Shown here: in pieces, positions 1 to 6,276 of the stretch
Layout of the letters: each line of letters starts with the position of its first letter
How positions within the stretch are numbered: the first letter of the stretch is position 1
Assembly: GCA_028682985.1 (NCBI GenBank)
Contig: JAJRAE010000170.1
Location: 1 to 14,442 of the forward strand
Direction of reading: 5' to 3'
Length of the DNA stretch: 14,442 nt
From: Methanobacterium sp.
GTDB lineage: Archaea; Methanobacteriota; Methanobacteria; Methanobacteriales; Methanobacteriaceae
Notes under the pieces: generated by a model
What the model was told of the DNA's origin: nothing
Seen by the model: only the letters and a program-made list of their open reading frames with translations
Databases searched by the model: none
Position numbers and translations under genes: made by a program

Positions 1-5
1 TATAA

Positions 6-542
6 ATGACCAATAAAGTGTTTGATGCCCTCCCTGGTATCGAAAAGAGGTTGGGAAAACTTTCCAGTGCTCAGAAAATATTGTTAACCACAGATGGCTC
101 AGTAACATCCATACTGGATGTTTTAAAAGGACATGTGGATATCAACACTCTTCAACAGGAATTCAAGCCTGCTGATAAAGAAATGGCCCGAAACCTCAAT
201 ATACATGAAGGAAACAGTGTAAATTATCGGGTGGTTATAATAAAAACAGCCCAAGATCCCTTGATCTATGCCGTGTCATTGGTACCCCTCAACCGATTGA
301 ACAACGAATTTAAAGAAGACCTAATCCGAGCAGACATTCCCATTGGCCGTATACTTAAGAAACATAACATTGAATCCCGAAGGGAGATTAAATCTATATT
401 CATAGAGGAACCAAACCAGGAACTTAAAGAAATCTTCAAAACAGATTCACCCTTCTTATGCCGGACTTATAATATAATCCATCAGGATGAAATACTAATT
501 CATTTAAAGGAAATGTTCCCCTACAGTTTATTTAGAGAATAA
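6..542 (+). CDS. DUF98 chorismate-lyase-like protein
   Basis: 178 residues, matching the archaeal DUF98 family, which is related to the UbiC chorismate lyase fold. The expected reaction is chorismate to 4-hydroxybenzoate plus pyruvate; in methanogens 4-hydroxybenzoate is a precursor of the arylamine part of methanopterin. Visible support is an Arg in a strand near residue 75 (YRVVIIKT), an IPIGRIL stretch at 111-117 followed by two Arg at 125-126, a CRTYNII strand at 152-158, and a terminal KEMFP segment whose Glu169 fits the catalytic Glu of the fold. The start is bounded: TAA at 3-5 is in frame directly before the ATG, so no longer form exists. The ribosome-binding site lies off the window. 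It sits 38 bp before fen1 on the same strand, probably co-transcribed. Family assignment is fairly secure; the reaction is inferred from the family. Confidence 0.75.
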   Translation: MTNKVFDALPGIEKRLGKLSSAQKILLTTDGSVTSILDVLKGHVDINTLQQEFKPADKEMARNLNIHEGNSVNYRVVIIKTAQDPLIYAVSLVPLNRLNNEFKEDLIRADIPIGRILKKHNIESRREIKSIFIEEPNQELKEIFKTDSPFLCRTYNIIHQDEILIHLKEMFPYSLFRE

Positions 543-580
543 ATGTCTGTTATTATCAAATTTTCAGGTAGGCGTTATTT

Positions 581-1567
581 ATGGGAGTTAAATTCAAGGA
601 CATAGTTAACCCAGAGCCCATTAAATTTGAAAATTTAAAGGGTAAAACCGTGGCAATAGATGCGGCAAACATCATATACCAGTTTCTATCCATAATCAGA
701 CAATCAGACGGTACTCCTCTGATGGATCATCAGGGTAAGGTTACATCCCATTTCAGCGGAATCCTCTACCGGACTACTTCACTAATTGAAAAGGAGATAA
801 AACCATTCTATGTATTTGACGGAGTTCCCAGCGTTCTTAAGAAGAGCACCCAGCTTAAGAGAAGTGAGGTAAAAGAGGAATCACGGAAGAAATGGAAGGA
901 AGCTTTGGAAAATGGTAATATAGAGGAAGCCCGAAAATATGCGGGAAGAACTTCCCGTATGTCCACTGAAATTATTAATGGATCAAAAAAGCTTTTAGAA
1001 CTGATGGGAATACCGTACATCCAGGCTAAAGGTGAAGGTGAGGCGCAGGCTTCTTATATGGTTGATAAGGGAGATGCCTGGTGCGTGGGATCCCAGGATT
1101 ATGATTGCATATTATTCGGAGCCACCCGTATGGTAAAGAACCTGACCATAACCGGGGGGAAGGCCAACCTTGAACTCATCCAACTGAAAAAGGTGCTGGA
1201 AGACCTTCAGGTCACAAGGGAACAGTTAATAGATGTAGCCATACTGGTGGGAACAGATTTCAATGAGGGAATAAAAGGAATAGGTGCCAAAAAGGGTATC
1301 AATCTAATAAAGAAGCATGGAAACCTATTCCAAGTCCTGAATGAGATGAATGTGGAGCTGGAGGTTGACCCTCAAGAACTACGTGAAATGTTCCTACAGC
1401 ATGATTTCGTCTCTGATTATGAGCTTAAATGGACTAATCCTGACCGGGAAGCACTGCTAGATTTCTTAGCTGGGGATCATGATTTCTCTGAAGATCGGGT
1501 TATTAATGCTCTCAATAAACTCAAAAAATTGGACAACAGTCAGAGCAGTCTTGAACAATGGTTTTAA
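581..1567 (+). CDS. fen: Flap endonuclease FEN-1
   Basis: 328 residues, normal length for archaeal FEN-1, the structure-specific nuclease that removes 5' flaps during Okazaki-fragment maturation and base-excision repair. The N-region (about 1-100) carries Asp27 (VAIDAAN) and Asp80 (VFDG); the I-region carries Glu152 and Glu154 (GEGEAQA), Asp173 and Asp175 (SQDYDC) and Asp226 (VGTDFNEG), the seven acidic residues that hold the two metals. GIKGIGAKKG (230-239) is the helix-two-turn-helix DNA-binding segment. The protein ends in QSSLEQWF (321-328), a textbook PCNA-interacting box at the extreme C-terminus, so the protein is complete. AGGTAGG at 566-572 gives the ribosome-binding site before ATG 581. 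It follows the chorismate-lyase-like gene closely but is functionally unrelated to it. Nothing is missing or unusual. Confidence 0.97.
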   Translation: MGVKFKDIVNPEPIKFENLKGKTVAIDAANIIYQFLSIIRQSDGTPLMDHQGKVTSHFSGILYRTTSLIEKEIKPFYVFDGVPSVLKKSTQLKRSEVKEESRKKWKEALENGNIEEARKYAGRTSRMSTEIINGSKKLLELMGIPYIQAKGEGEAQASYMVDKGDAWCVGSQDYDCILFGATRMVKNLTITGGKANLELIQLKKVLEDLQVTREQLIDVAILVGTDFNEGIKGIGAKKGINLIKKHGNLFQVLNEMNVELEVDPQELREMFLQHDFVSDYELKWTNPDREALLDFLAGDHDFSEDRVINALNKLKKLDNSQSSLEQWF

Positions 1568-1695
1568 TATCAAAAAAATGTTACGAAATAAATAATATAT
1601 TCATTTTATTTTAAAAAATAATTGATTACTAGGATTAATATACAAATTTTTCATAAGATCAATCTACTATTTAAAAAAATTATAAAAGAATTGTA
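1568..1695. terminator. AT-rich convergent terminator region
   Basis: 128 bp between the converging ends of fen and the DUF2119 gene, without a gene. On the + strand, T-rich stretches (around 1601-1611 and 1646-1652) could end fen transcripts. On the - strand, the A-run around 1672-1678 reads as a T-tract just downstream of the DUF2119 stop. Archaeal intrinsic termination depends mainly on such T-tracts, so a bidirectional terminator is a reasonable inference. I see no strong hairpin. Confidence 0.4.
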
Positions 1696-2304
1696 TTAAA
1701 ATGGGGGATAATCTCCAAATATTTCATGGGCGTACTTCTGGGAAGTGTCCACCTGCTCTGGATATATCTTCCTTGCCTTTTTTTCCAGATCTTCTCTGTT
1801 TTTTGCTCTAGCCAGTACCCTTAAGAAGTTATCATAAACTTCTAAGGATTCTTCAGGGGCGGTGCATGGTATCTCCAGGGTTATGCAGATGTCTTCCTTC
1901 TTGAAGATGGTGGTGCGGATGAGGGGTGAAACTGAACCTATTAAAACTCCTTTTTCCAGTTCAATGAGTGGTGGTACTCCTGTCTTCTTTTTACGGTCTA
2001 GATTGGTGAGGACATAATAGTTTTCTGGCTTATAACAGTGCAGTTCTATATACATGTCCGGTTTATAATGATTTATAAGATATAGTACTTCTTTACCAGT
2101 TTCTGATTCATAGTAGAGATGGTTTAATGTGCTTATGTATTTGCTTTTATCACAGTTGTATATTACCAAGCATCCGCTGGGTACATCTTCCTCCCTGATA
2201 CTTTTAAGGGATTTTATGGTGGTGAACCCCTCATTCCCATGAACCCCACCTATAAAAAGGCGTTTCAGGCCGTTTCCTTTGTTGATGATTTTAAAGAATC
2301 CCAT
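1696..2304 (-). CDS. DUF2119 protein, AstE/M14-like zinc hydrolase fold
   Basis: 202 residues, recognised as the archaeal DUF2119 family, which has no assigned function. The sequence has the zinc-site layout of succinylglutamate desuccinylase/aspartoacylase and M14 carboxypeptidase-like enzymes: GGVHGNEG (19-26) supplies His22 and Glu25, YIELHCYK (86-92) supplies His89 as third ligand, and TLEIPC (142-147) supplies Glu144 in the position of the catalytic Glu. Asn50 in VIYNCD resembles the substrate-binding Asn of these enzymes. So it is probably an active zinc amidohydrolase or carboxypeptidase, substrate unknown. No signal peptide or membrane segment, so cytoplasmic. AGGA lies upstream of ATG 2304. 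It begins 42 bp after the ahcY stop on the same strand, which suggests co-transcription and perhaps a role near the methyl cycle, but that link rests on position only. Confidence 0.8.
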   Translation of the reverse strand: MGFFKIINKGNGLKRLFIGGVHGNEGFTTIKSLKSIREEDVPSGCLVIYNCDKSKYISTLNHLYYESETGKEVLYLINHYKPDMYIELHCYKPENYYVLTNLDRKKKTGVPPLIELEKGVLIGSVSPLIRTTIFKKEDICITLEIPCTAPEESLEVYDNFLRVLARAKNREDLEKKARKIYPEQVDTSQKYAHEIFGDYPPF

Positions 2305-2346
2305 AAGTAATTCCTAGAAAATTAAATTACTGGTAATAAGCAATGC

Positions 2347-3600
2347 TCAGGTTCCGTGCTCCCAGCCTTCCATATATTCCTTCTGCTGGGGTGTTAATTC
2401 ATCAATCTCTATGCCCATAGCCTTTAATTTTAGTTCGGCCACGTATATATCAGTCTTATCAAGAGTTTTATATACTCCTACCTCCAATTCGTTATCTAAA
2501 AGGTATTTGGCTGAAAGTGCCTGCATGGCGAAGCTAAGATCCATTATCTCAGCTGGGTGGCCCTGTCCTCTTTCACCTGCCAGGTTAACCAGCCTGCCCT
2601 CAGCAAGCAGGTATAGTTTACGTCCGTCTGGCATAACATATTCATCGATGTCTGGTTTAAGATTATTTATCTCGATGGATGATTCTTTCAGGTCATTCTG
2701 ATTTATCTCCACGTTGAAGTGTCCAGAGTTGGCCATAATACAGCCGTCCTTCATTACCATGAAATCATCAGCAGTAACCACATCCACATTCCCCGTGGCG
2801 GTTATAAGTACATCAGCATGTTTAACTGCCTCTCGGACCTTCATAACTCGGTATCCATCCATCCTGGCCTCCAGTGCCCTTATAGGATCTATCTCGGTTA
2901 CTATTACATTGGCTCCTAAGCCCTGTGCTCTCATGGCTATTCCACGTCCGCACCAGCCGTATCCGCAGACCATTATAGTTTTACCTGCGATGAGCATGTT
3001 GGTGGATCCCATAATAGAGTCAAATGTGGATTGGCCGGTTCCGTATCGGTTGTCAAACAAATATTTGGTGTATGCATCGTTAACAGCCATTACAGGAAAT
3101 TCAAGAGCCCCATCTTGATTCATAGCCTTTAGACGGTGTATTCCTGTGGTTGTCTCTTCACATGCTCCTTTAATCTTTTTTAATAATTCTCTTCTCTCTC
3201 GGTGTACCAGGAAAATCATATCCGCCCCATCATCTATGATGATATCTGGTTTATGGTCCAGAACCTGGTTGATGGTGTGGTAATATTCTTCATTGGTCTC
3301 CTCTCTCCAGCCGTACATATGCAGCCCTAATTTAGCACCTGCAGCAGTTGCATCATCCTGAGTGGATAAGGGATTGCAGCCAGTCATAGCTACTTCTGCA
3401 CCACCTGCCTGGAGTGTTAAACCCAGGTTGATGGTTTTTGGTTCCAGGTGTAAACATGACCCTATGGTTATTCCTTCAAAGGGTTTTTCTTCCCTGAACT
3501 TCTTCTTTATATGCTCTAATACTGGCATATGTCTTTGTACCCATTCAATCTTCTTTACACCCTGAGGGGCTAGAGAAATGTCTTTAACATCGTAGGTCAT
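2347..3600 (-). CDS. ahcY: Adenosylhomocysteinase family; probable S-inosylhomocysteine hydrolase
   Basis: 417 residues, an NAD-dependent SAH hydrolase family enzyme that clears the by-product of SAM-dependent methylation. Catalytic landmarks are present: His51, Asp124 (IIDDGADM), Glu149 (EETTTG), Lys179 and Asp183-Asn184 (TKYLFDN), NAD motif CGYGWCGRG (212-220), Glu236 (TEIDP), His294 (SGHF) and AEGRLVNL (333-340). Compared with human AHCY, Thr57 is Glu53, Glu59 is Lys55 and Cys195 is Thr188. The protein ends EGWEHGT, without the KPDHYRY tail that reaches NAD in the neighbouring subunit; the short tail is usual for the archaeal type. The Glu to Lys change at the adenine N6 contact favours a 6-oxo purine, and methanogen members are known to prefer S-inosylhomocysteine. 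AAGGAG (3608-3613) is 7 nt before ATG 3600. Family certain; substrate inferred. Confidence 0.95.
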   Translation of the reverse strand: MTYDVKDISLAPQGVKKIEWVQRHMPVLEHIKKKFREEKPFEGITIGSCLHLEPKTINLGLTLQAGGAEVAMTGCNPLSTQDDATAAGAKLGLHMYGWREETNEEYYHTINQVLDHKPDIIIDDGADMIFLVHRERRELLKKIKGACEETTTGIHRLKAMNQDGALEFPVMAVNDAYTKYLFDNRYGTGQSTFDSIMGSTNMLIAGKTIMVCGYGWCGRGIAMRAQGLGANVIVTEIDPIRALEARMDGYRVMKVREAVKHADVLITATGNVDVVTADDFMVMKDGCIMANSGHFNVEINQNDLKESSIEINNLKPDIDEYVMPDGRKLYLLAEGRLVNLAGERGQGHPAEIMDLSFAMQALSAKYLLDNELEVGVYKTLDKTDIYVAELKLKAMGIEIDELTPQQKEYMEGWEHGT

Positions 3601-3607
3601 GTTTGTT

Positions 3608-3613
3608 CTCCTT
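3608..3613 (-). promoter_or_regulatory. Ribosome-binding site of ahcY
   Basis: The - strand reads AAGGAG, then 7 nt, then ATG at 3600. This is a strong anti-SD match and fixes the ahcY start. Confidence 0.8.
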
Positions 3614-3637
3614 AAATTATAAACTTCATAATTTAAT

Positions 3638-3646
3638 TTTATATTA
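3638..3646 (-). promoter_or_regulatory. Possible TATA box of ahcY
   Basis: The - strand reads TAATATAAA about 42 nt before the ahcY ATG. Transcription starting about 25 nt downstream would give a leader of about 15-20 nt that just includes the AAGGAG site. The region (3601-3865) is very AT-rich, so other boxes are possible. Confidence 0.3.
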
Positions 3647-3836
3647 ACAAATTTTATTTGATATTTTTATTTTATTCGTAATTCAACTTAATATAAATAT
3701 TTTATTCAAATTAAAATTGGTCCTATTAATGATTAAATTATGATAGATGTTAATCATAAATTTATTTTTCTAAGAATCTAAAATAATTCCATTATTAAAA
3801 AAAATCTCTTAAAAATAAGTAATTTGATAATAAAAA

Positions 3837-3876
3837 TTAAAAAAAATTAATTGAGTACCAAAAAATTAATGGTACT
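3837..3876 (-). terminator. Terminator of cdc48, stop codon inside the hairpin loop
   Basis: A 7-bp inverted repeat (AGTACCA at 3854-3860 with TGGTACT at 3870-3876) has a 9-nt loop that contains the cdc48 stop codon (3866-3868). On the - strand the hairpin is followed by a long T-rich tract (3837-3848). The T-tract fits archaeal intrinsic termination. Whether the stem matters is uncertain. Confidence 0.5.
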
Positions 3877-6037
3877 GAATAAGTTCAACTTTTTCCTCGG
3901 TTCTAATCTTCTTCATGGCTTCCCTGAAGTTTTTCATGGTTATTTTCTCTGTCTGGAGGTTTTCTCTCAGTGCAAGCATCACTGCTTCTCGGCTCACTGC
4001 CTCGATATCTGCACCAACATATCCTTCTGTGTTTTTGGCCAGTCTTTCCAGGTCCACATCATCAGCCAGAGGCATATTTTTGGTATGTACTTTGAATATG
4101 GCCAGACGGCCTTTATCGTCAGGTGCATCTACTTTTATATGTCGGTCAAATCTTCCCGGTCTTATCAAGGCCGGGTCCAGCATATCCGCACGATTGGTGG
4201 CTGCGATAACTGCTACATCCTGCAGTTCTTCCAAACCATCAATCTCAGTTAACAGCTGGTTAACCACTCTCTGGGTTACCCCTGAGTCTGAGCCTGATCC
4301 CGCCCTGGTTGAGGCCATTGAGTCTATTTCATCAAAGAAGATTACAGTTGGTGCTGTCTGTCTTGCTTTCCTGAATACTTCTCTTACGCCTTTTTCTGAT
4401 TCTCCCACCCATTTAGATAGGAGTTCGGGTCCTTTTACTGCTATGAAGTTGGAGTCACTTTCATTGGCTACTGCTTTGGCCAGTAATGTTTTACCGGTTC
4501 CTGGCGGTCCGTAGATTAATACGCCTTTGGGTGGTCTTACTCCAAATTTCTCGAAGTTATCAGGATACTTTAAGGGCCATTCCACTGCTTCTCTTAGCTC
4601 CTGTTTTGGTGATTCCAGTCCACCTATATCGTCCCATTTTATGTCAGGTACCTGTACCAGTACTTCTCTTAGGGCAGATGGCTGGATTTCTTTTAGAGCT
4701 TCTTTGAAGTCGGTCCGGTTTATAATCATTTTTTGTAGTGTTTCCTGGGGTATCTCTTCTTCAGGTTTAATATCTGGAAGCACCCTTCTAAGCACCCGCA
4801 TGGCTGATTCTTTACATAGTGATTCAAGGTCGGCACCTACAAATCCGTGGGTTATTTCTGCTATTTCATCCAGGTCCACCTTTTCGTCCAGGGGCATGCC
4901 CCTAGTGTGTATCTGCAGTACTTCCCTTCTTCCGTCCTTATCTGGTACTCCTATTTCGATTTCTCGGTCGAATCTTCCACCTCTGCGTATGGCAGTGTCC
5001 AGCGCATCTGGTCGGTTGGTTGCTCCGATAACAACTACCTGTCCCCTGGTTTTCAGGCCGTCCATTAGGGTTAAAAGTTGAGCCACTACTCTTCTTTCCA
5101 CTTCTCCGGAGACTTCTTCTCTTTTTGGTGCTATGGCGTCTATTTCGTCTATGAATATTATACTGGGAGCGTTTTCTTCTGCTTCTTCAAAGAATTCTCG
5201 CAGTCTTTCTTCGGATCCTCCCACGTATTTACTCATTATTTCCGGTCCCTGGATGGCTATGAAGTGGGCGTCGGTTTCGTTGGCCACTGCTTTGGCCAGT
5301 AAGGTTTTACCTGTTCCTGGTGGTCCGTGCATAAGCACACCTTTGGGTGGGGATATTCCCAGTCTTTCAAAGAGTTCTGGTCTCTTGAGTGGGATTTCTA
5401 TCATTTCCCTAACTTTCTGTACTTCTTCTTTAAGTCCGCCTATGTCCTCGTATGTGACGTCGATTATATTTTTTACTCCGTCCAGTTTGGAAACATCCAC
5501 TGGATTAGGTTGTATTTCCACTTCGCTCATGTTGGTTACTTTTACCACTCCTGCTGGTTTGGTGGATACCACTGCCAGTTTTATTTCTCCCATTGGGCTG
5601 AAACTGCTTCTTCCACTGAAAAATTCATCGAAAACTGATCCCATGGCCTGGGGTTGTCTTATACCGGTTATTATGATATCTCCTTTGTTGAAGACTCTTC
5701 CGCTGAAGGCCCCTTTTATATCTCCCCGGATCATGACCTGCTGGTCTACTGGAGCCAGCACCACTTTCTGGGCTTCTTTGACTCTTGCCCTTCTTACTAT
5801 AACTTCTTCACCTATGCTGGTCCCTGCATTTTTCCTGATATATCCATCTATCCTGATGATTCCCAGACGTATATCTGATTGGGATGATGCCACCACGGTA
5901 GCTGTACTTTTTTTACCTTCAATTTCAATGATGTCTCCGTCTACCAGGCCCAATTGTTCCATACATTGCGGGTCTATTCTGGCTACGGATCTTCCCACAT
6001 CTCCCTGTGAGAATGCTTCTGCAACTTTTAATTTCAT
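3866..6037 (-). CDS. cdc48: Cdc48/p97-type AAA+ ATPase (VAT family)
   Basis: 723 residues, full length for archaeal Cdc48/VAT, a hexameric unfoldase that feeds substrates to the proteasome and remodels complexes. The N-domain (about 1-180) has the double-psi barrel and clam halves. D1 (about 197-430) has Walker A GPPGTGKT (238-245), Walker B IIFIDEID (293-300), sensor NRP (341-343) and arginine-finger segment RRGGRFDR. D2 (about 465-700) has Walker A at 510-517, Walker B VIFFDEID (565-572) and IRPGRFDR. The likely pore loops are aromatic, Tyr271 in D1 and Trp543 in D2, as expected for a direct unfoldase. The tail ends in Gln-Tyr-His, close to a proteasome-docking HbYX motif but without the hydrophobic residue. 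No good ribosome-binding site precedes ATG 6037, and an in-frame TAA lies shortly upstream, so the start stands and the mRNA may be leaderless. Confidence 0.97.
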   Translation of the reverse strand: MKLKVAEAFSQGDVGRSVARIDPQCMEQLGLVDGDIIEIEGKKSTATVVASSQSDIRLGIIRIDGYIRKNAGTSIGEEVIVRRARVKEAQKVVLAPVDQQVMIRGDIKGAFSGRVFNKGDIIITGIRQPQAMGSVFDEFFSGRSSFSPMGEIKLAVVSTKPAGVVKVTNMSEVEIQPNPVDVSKLDGVKNIIDVTYEDIGGLKEEVQKVREMIEIPLKRPELFERLGISPPKGVLMHGPPGTGKTLLAKAVANETDAHFIAIQGPEIMSKYVGGSEERLREFFEEAEENAPSIIFIDEIDAIAPKREEVSGEVERRVVAQLLTLMDGLKTRGQVVVIGATNRPDALDTAIRRGGRFDREIEIGVPDKDGRREVLQIHTRGMPLDEKVDLDEIAEITHGFVGADLESLCKESAMRVLRRVLPDIKPEEEIPQETLQKMIINRTDFKEALKEIQPSALREVLVQVPDIKWDDIGGLESPKQELREAVEWPLKYPDNFEKFGVRPPKGVLIYGPPGTGKTLLAKAVANESDSNFIAVKGPELLSKWVGESEKGVREVFRKARQTAPTVIFFDEIDSMASTRAGSGSDSGVTQRVVNQLLTEIDGLEELQDVAVIAATNRADMLDPALIRPGRFDRHIKVDAPDDKGRLAIFKVHTKNMPLADDVDLERLAKNTEGYVGADIEAVSREAVMLALRENLQTEKITMKNFREAMKKIRTEEKVELIQYH

Positions 6038-6063
6038 TTCTTGATTTACGATGGTTATTCCCC

Positions 6064-6072
6064 CTTATAAGT
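6064..6072 (-). promoter_or_regulatory. Possible TATA box of cdc48
   Basis: The - strand reads ACTTATAAG about 30 nt before ATG 6037. TATA-directed initiation would start transcription within a few nt of the ATG, which fits the lack of a well-placed ribosome-binding site. A second TATA-like element lies at 6199-6209. Confidence 0.35.
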
Positions 6073-6198
6073 TTTTAATTAATTTATTAAACCATTAAAT
6101 GTTCTTATGTAATTAAAGAATGATTGAAAAAACTTTAAAACAAATTAGTAAACCACTAGTATTTTAGTTAATTATTGTTACTATAACCTTGTTGTTCA

Positions 6199-6209
6199 TT
6201 ATATATAAA
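6199..6209 (-). promoter_or_regulatory. TATA-like element between inverted AACCTT/AAGGTT arms
   Basis: The - strand reads TTTATATATAA, a strong archaeal TATA match, about 165 nt before the cdc48 ATG. It lies between AACCTT (6185-6190) and AAGGTT (6208-6213), the latter overlapping its end. It could be a distal cdc48 promoter with a long leader, possibly regulated. No + strand gene lies nearby that it could serve. Confidence 0.3.
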
Positions 6210-6216
6210 GGTTTGG

Positions 6217-6262
6217 TTGAAAAAAATGAAAAAAATAATGGTTAATAATCCTCCAAAAAATA
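6217..6262 (-). terminator. T-tract terminator region of tyrA
   Basis: Just after the tyrA stop, the - strand has several T-runs of 6-7 (the A-runs around 6221-6235 and 6255-6260 on the + strand). This fits archaeal T-tract termination and separates tyrA from cdc48. No convincing hairpin. Confidence 0.4.
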
Positions 6263-6276
6263 AAATAATAAATAAT

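Noticed and set aside
3729..3757. 8-bp inverted repeat (ATGATTAA / TTAATCAT) between cdc48 and ahcY
   Set aside because: Such AT-only arms are expected about once by chance in a stretch this AT-rich; no T-tract or gene start is placed to use it.
5133..6044. A 303-codon open frame opposite cdc48, plus several other long frames on the + strand from 3851 to 6044
   Set aside because: They lie antisense to an unmistakable Cdc48 gene, have Ser/Pro/Leu-rich compositions typical of antisense frames, and show no ribosome-binding sites or domains.
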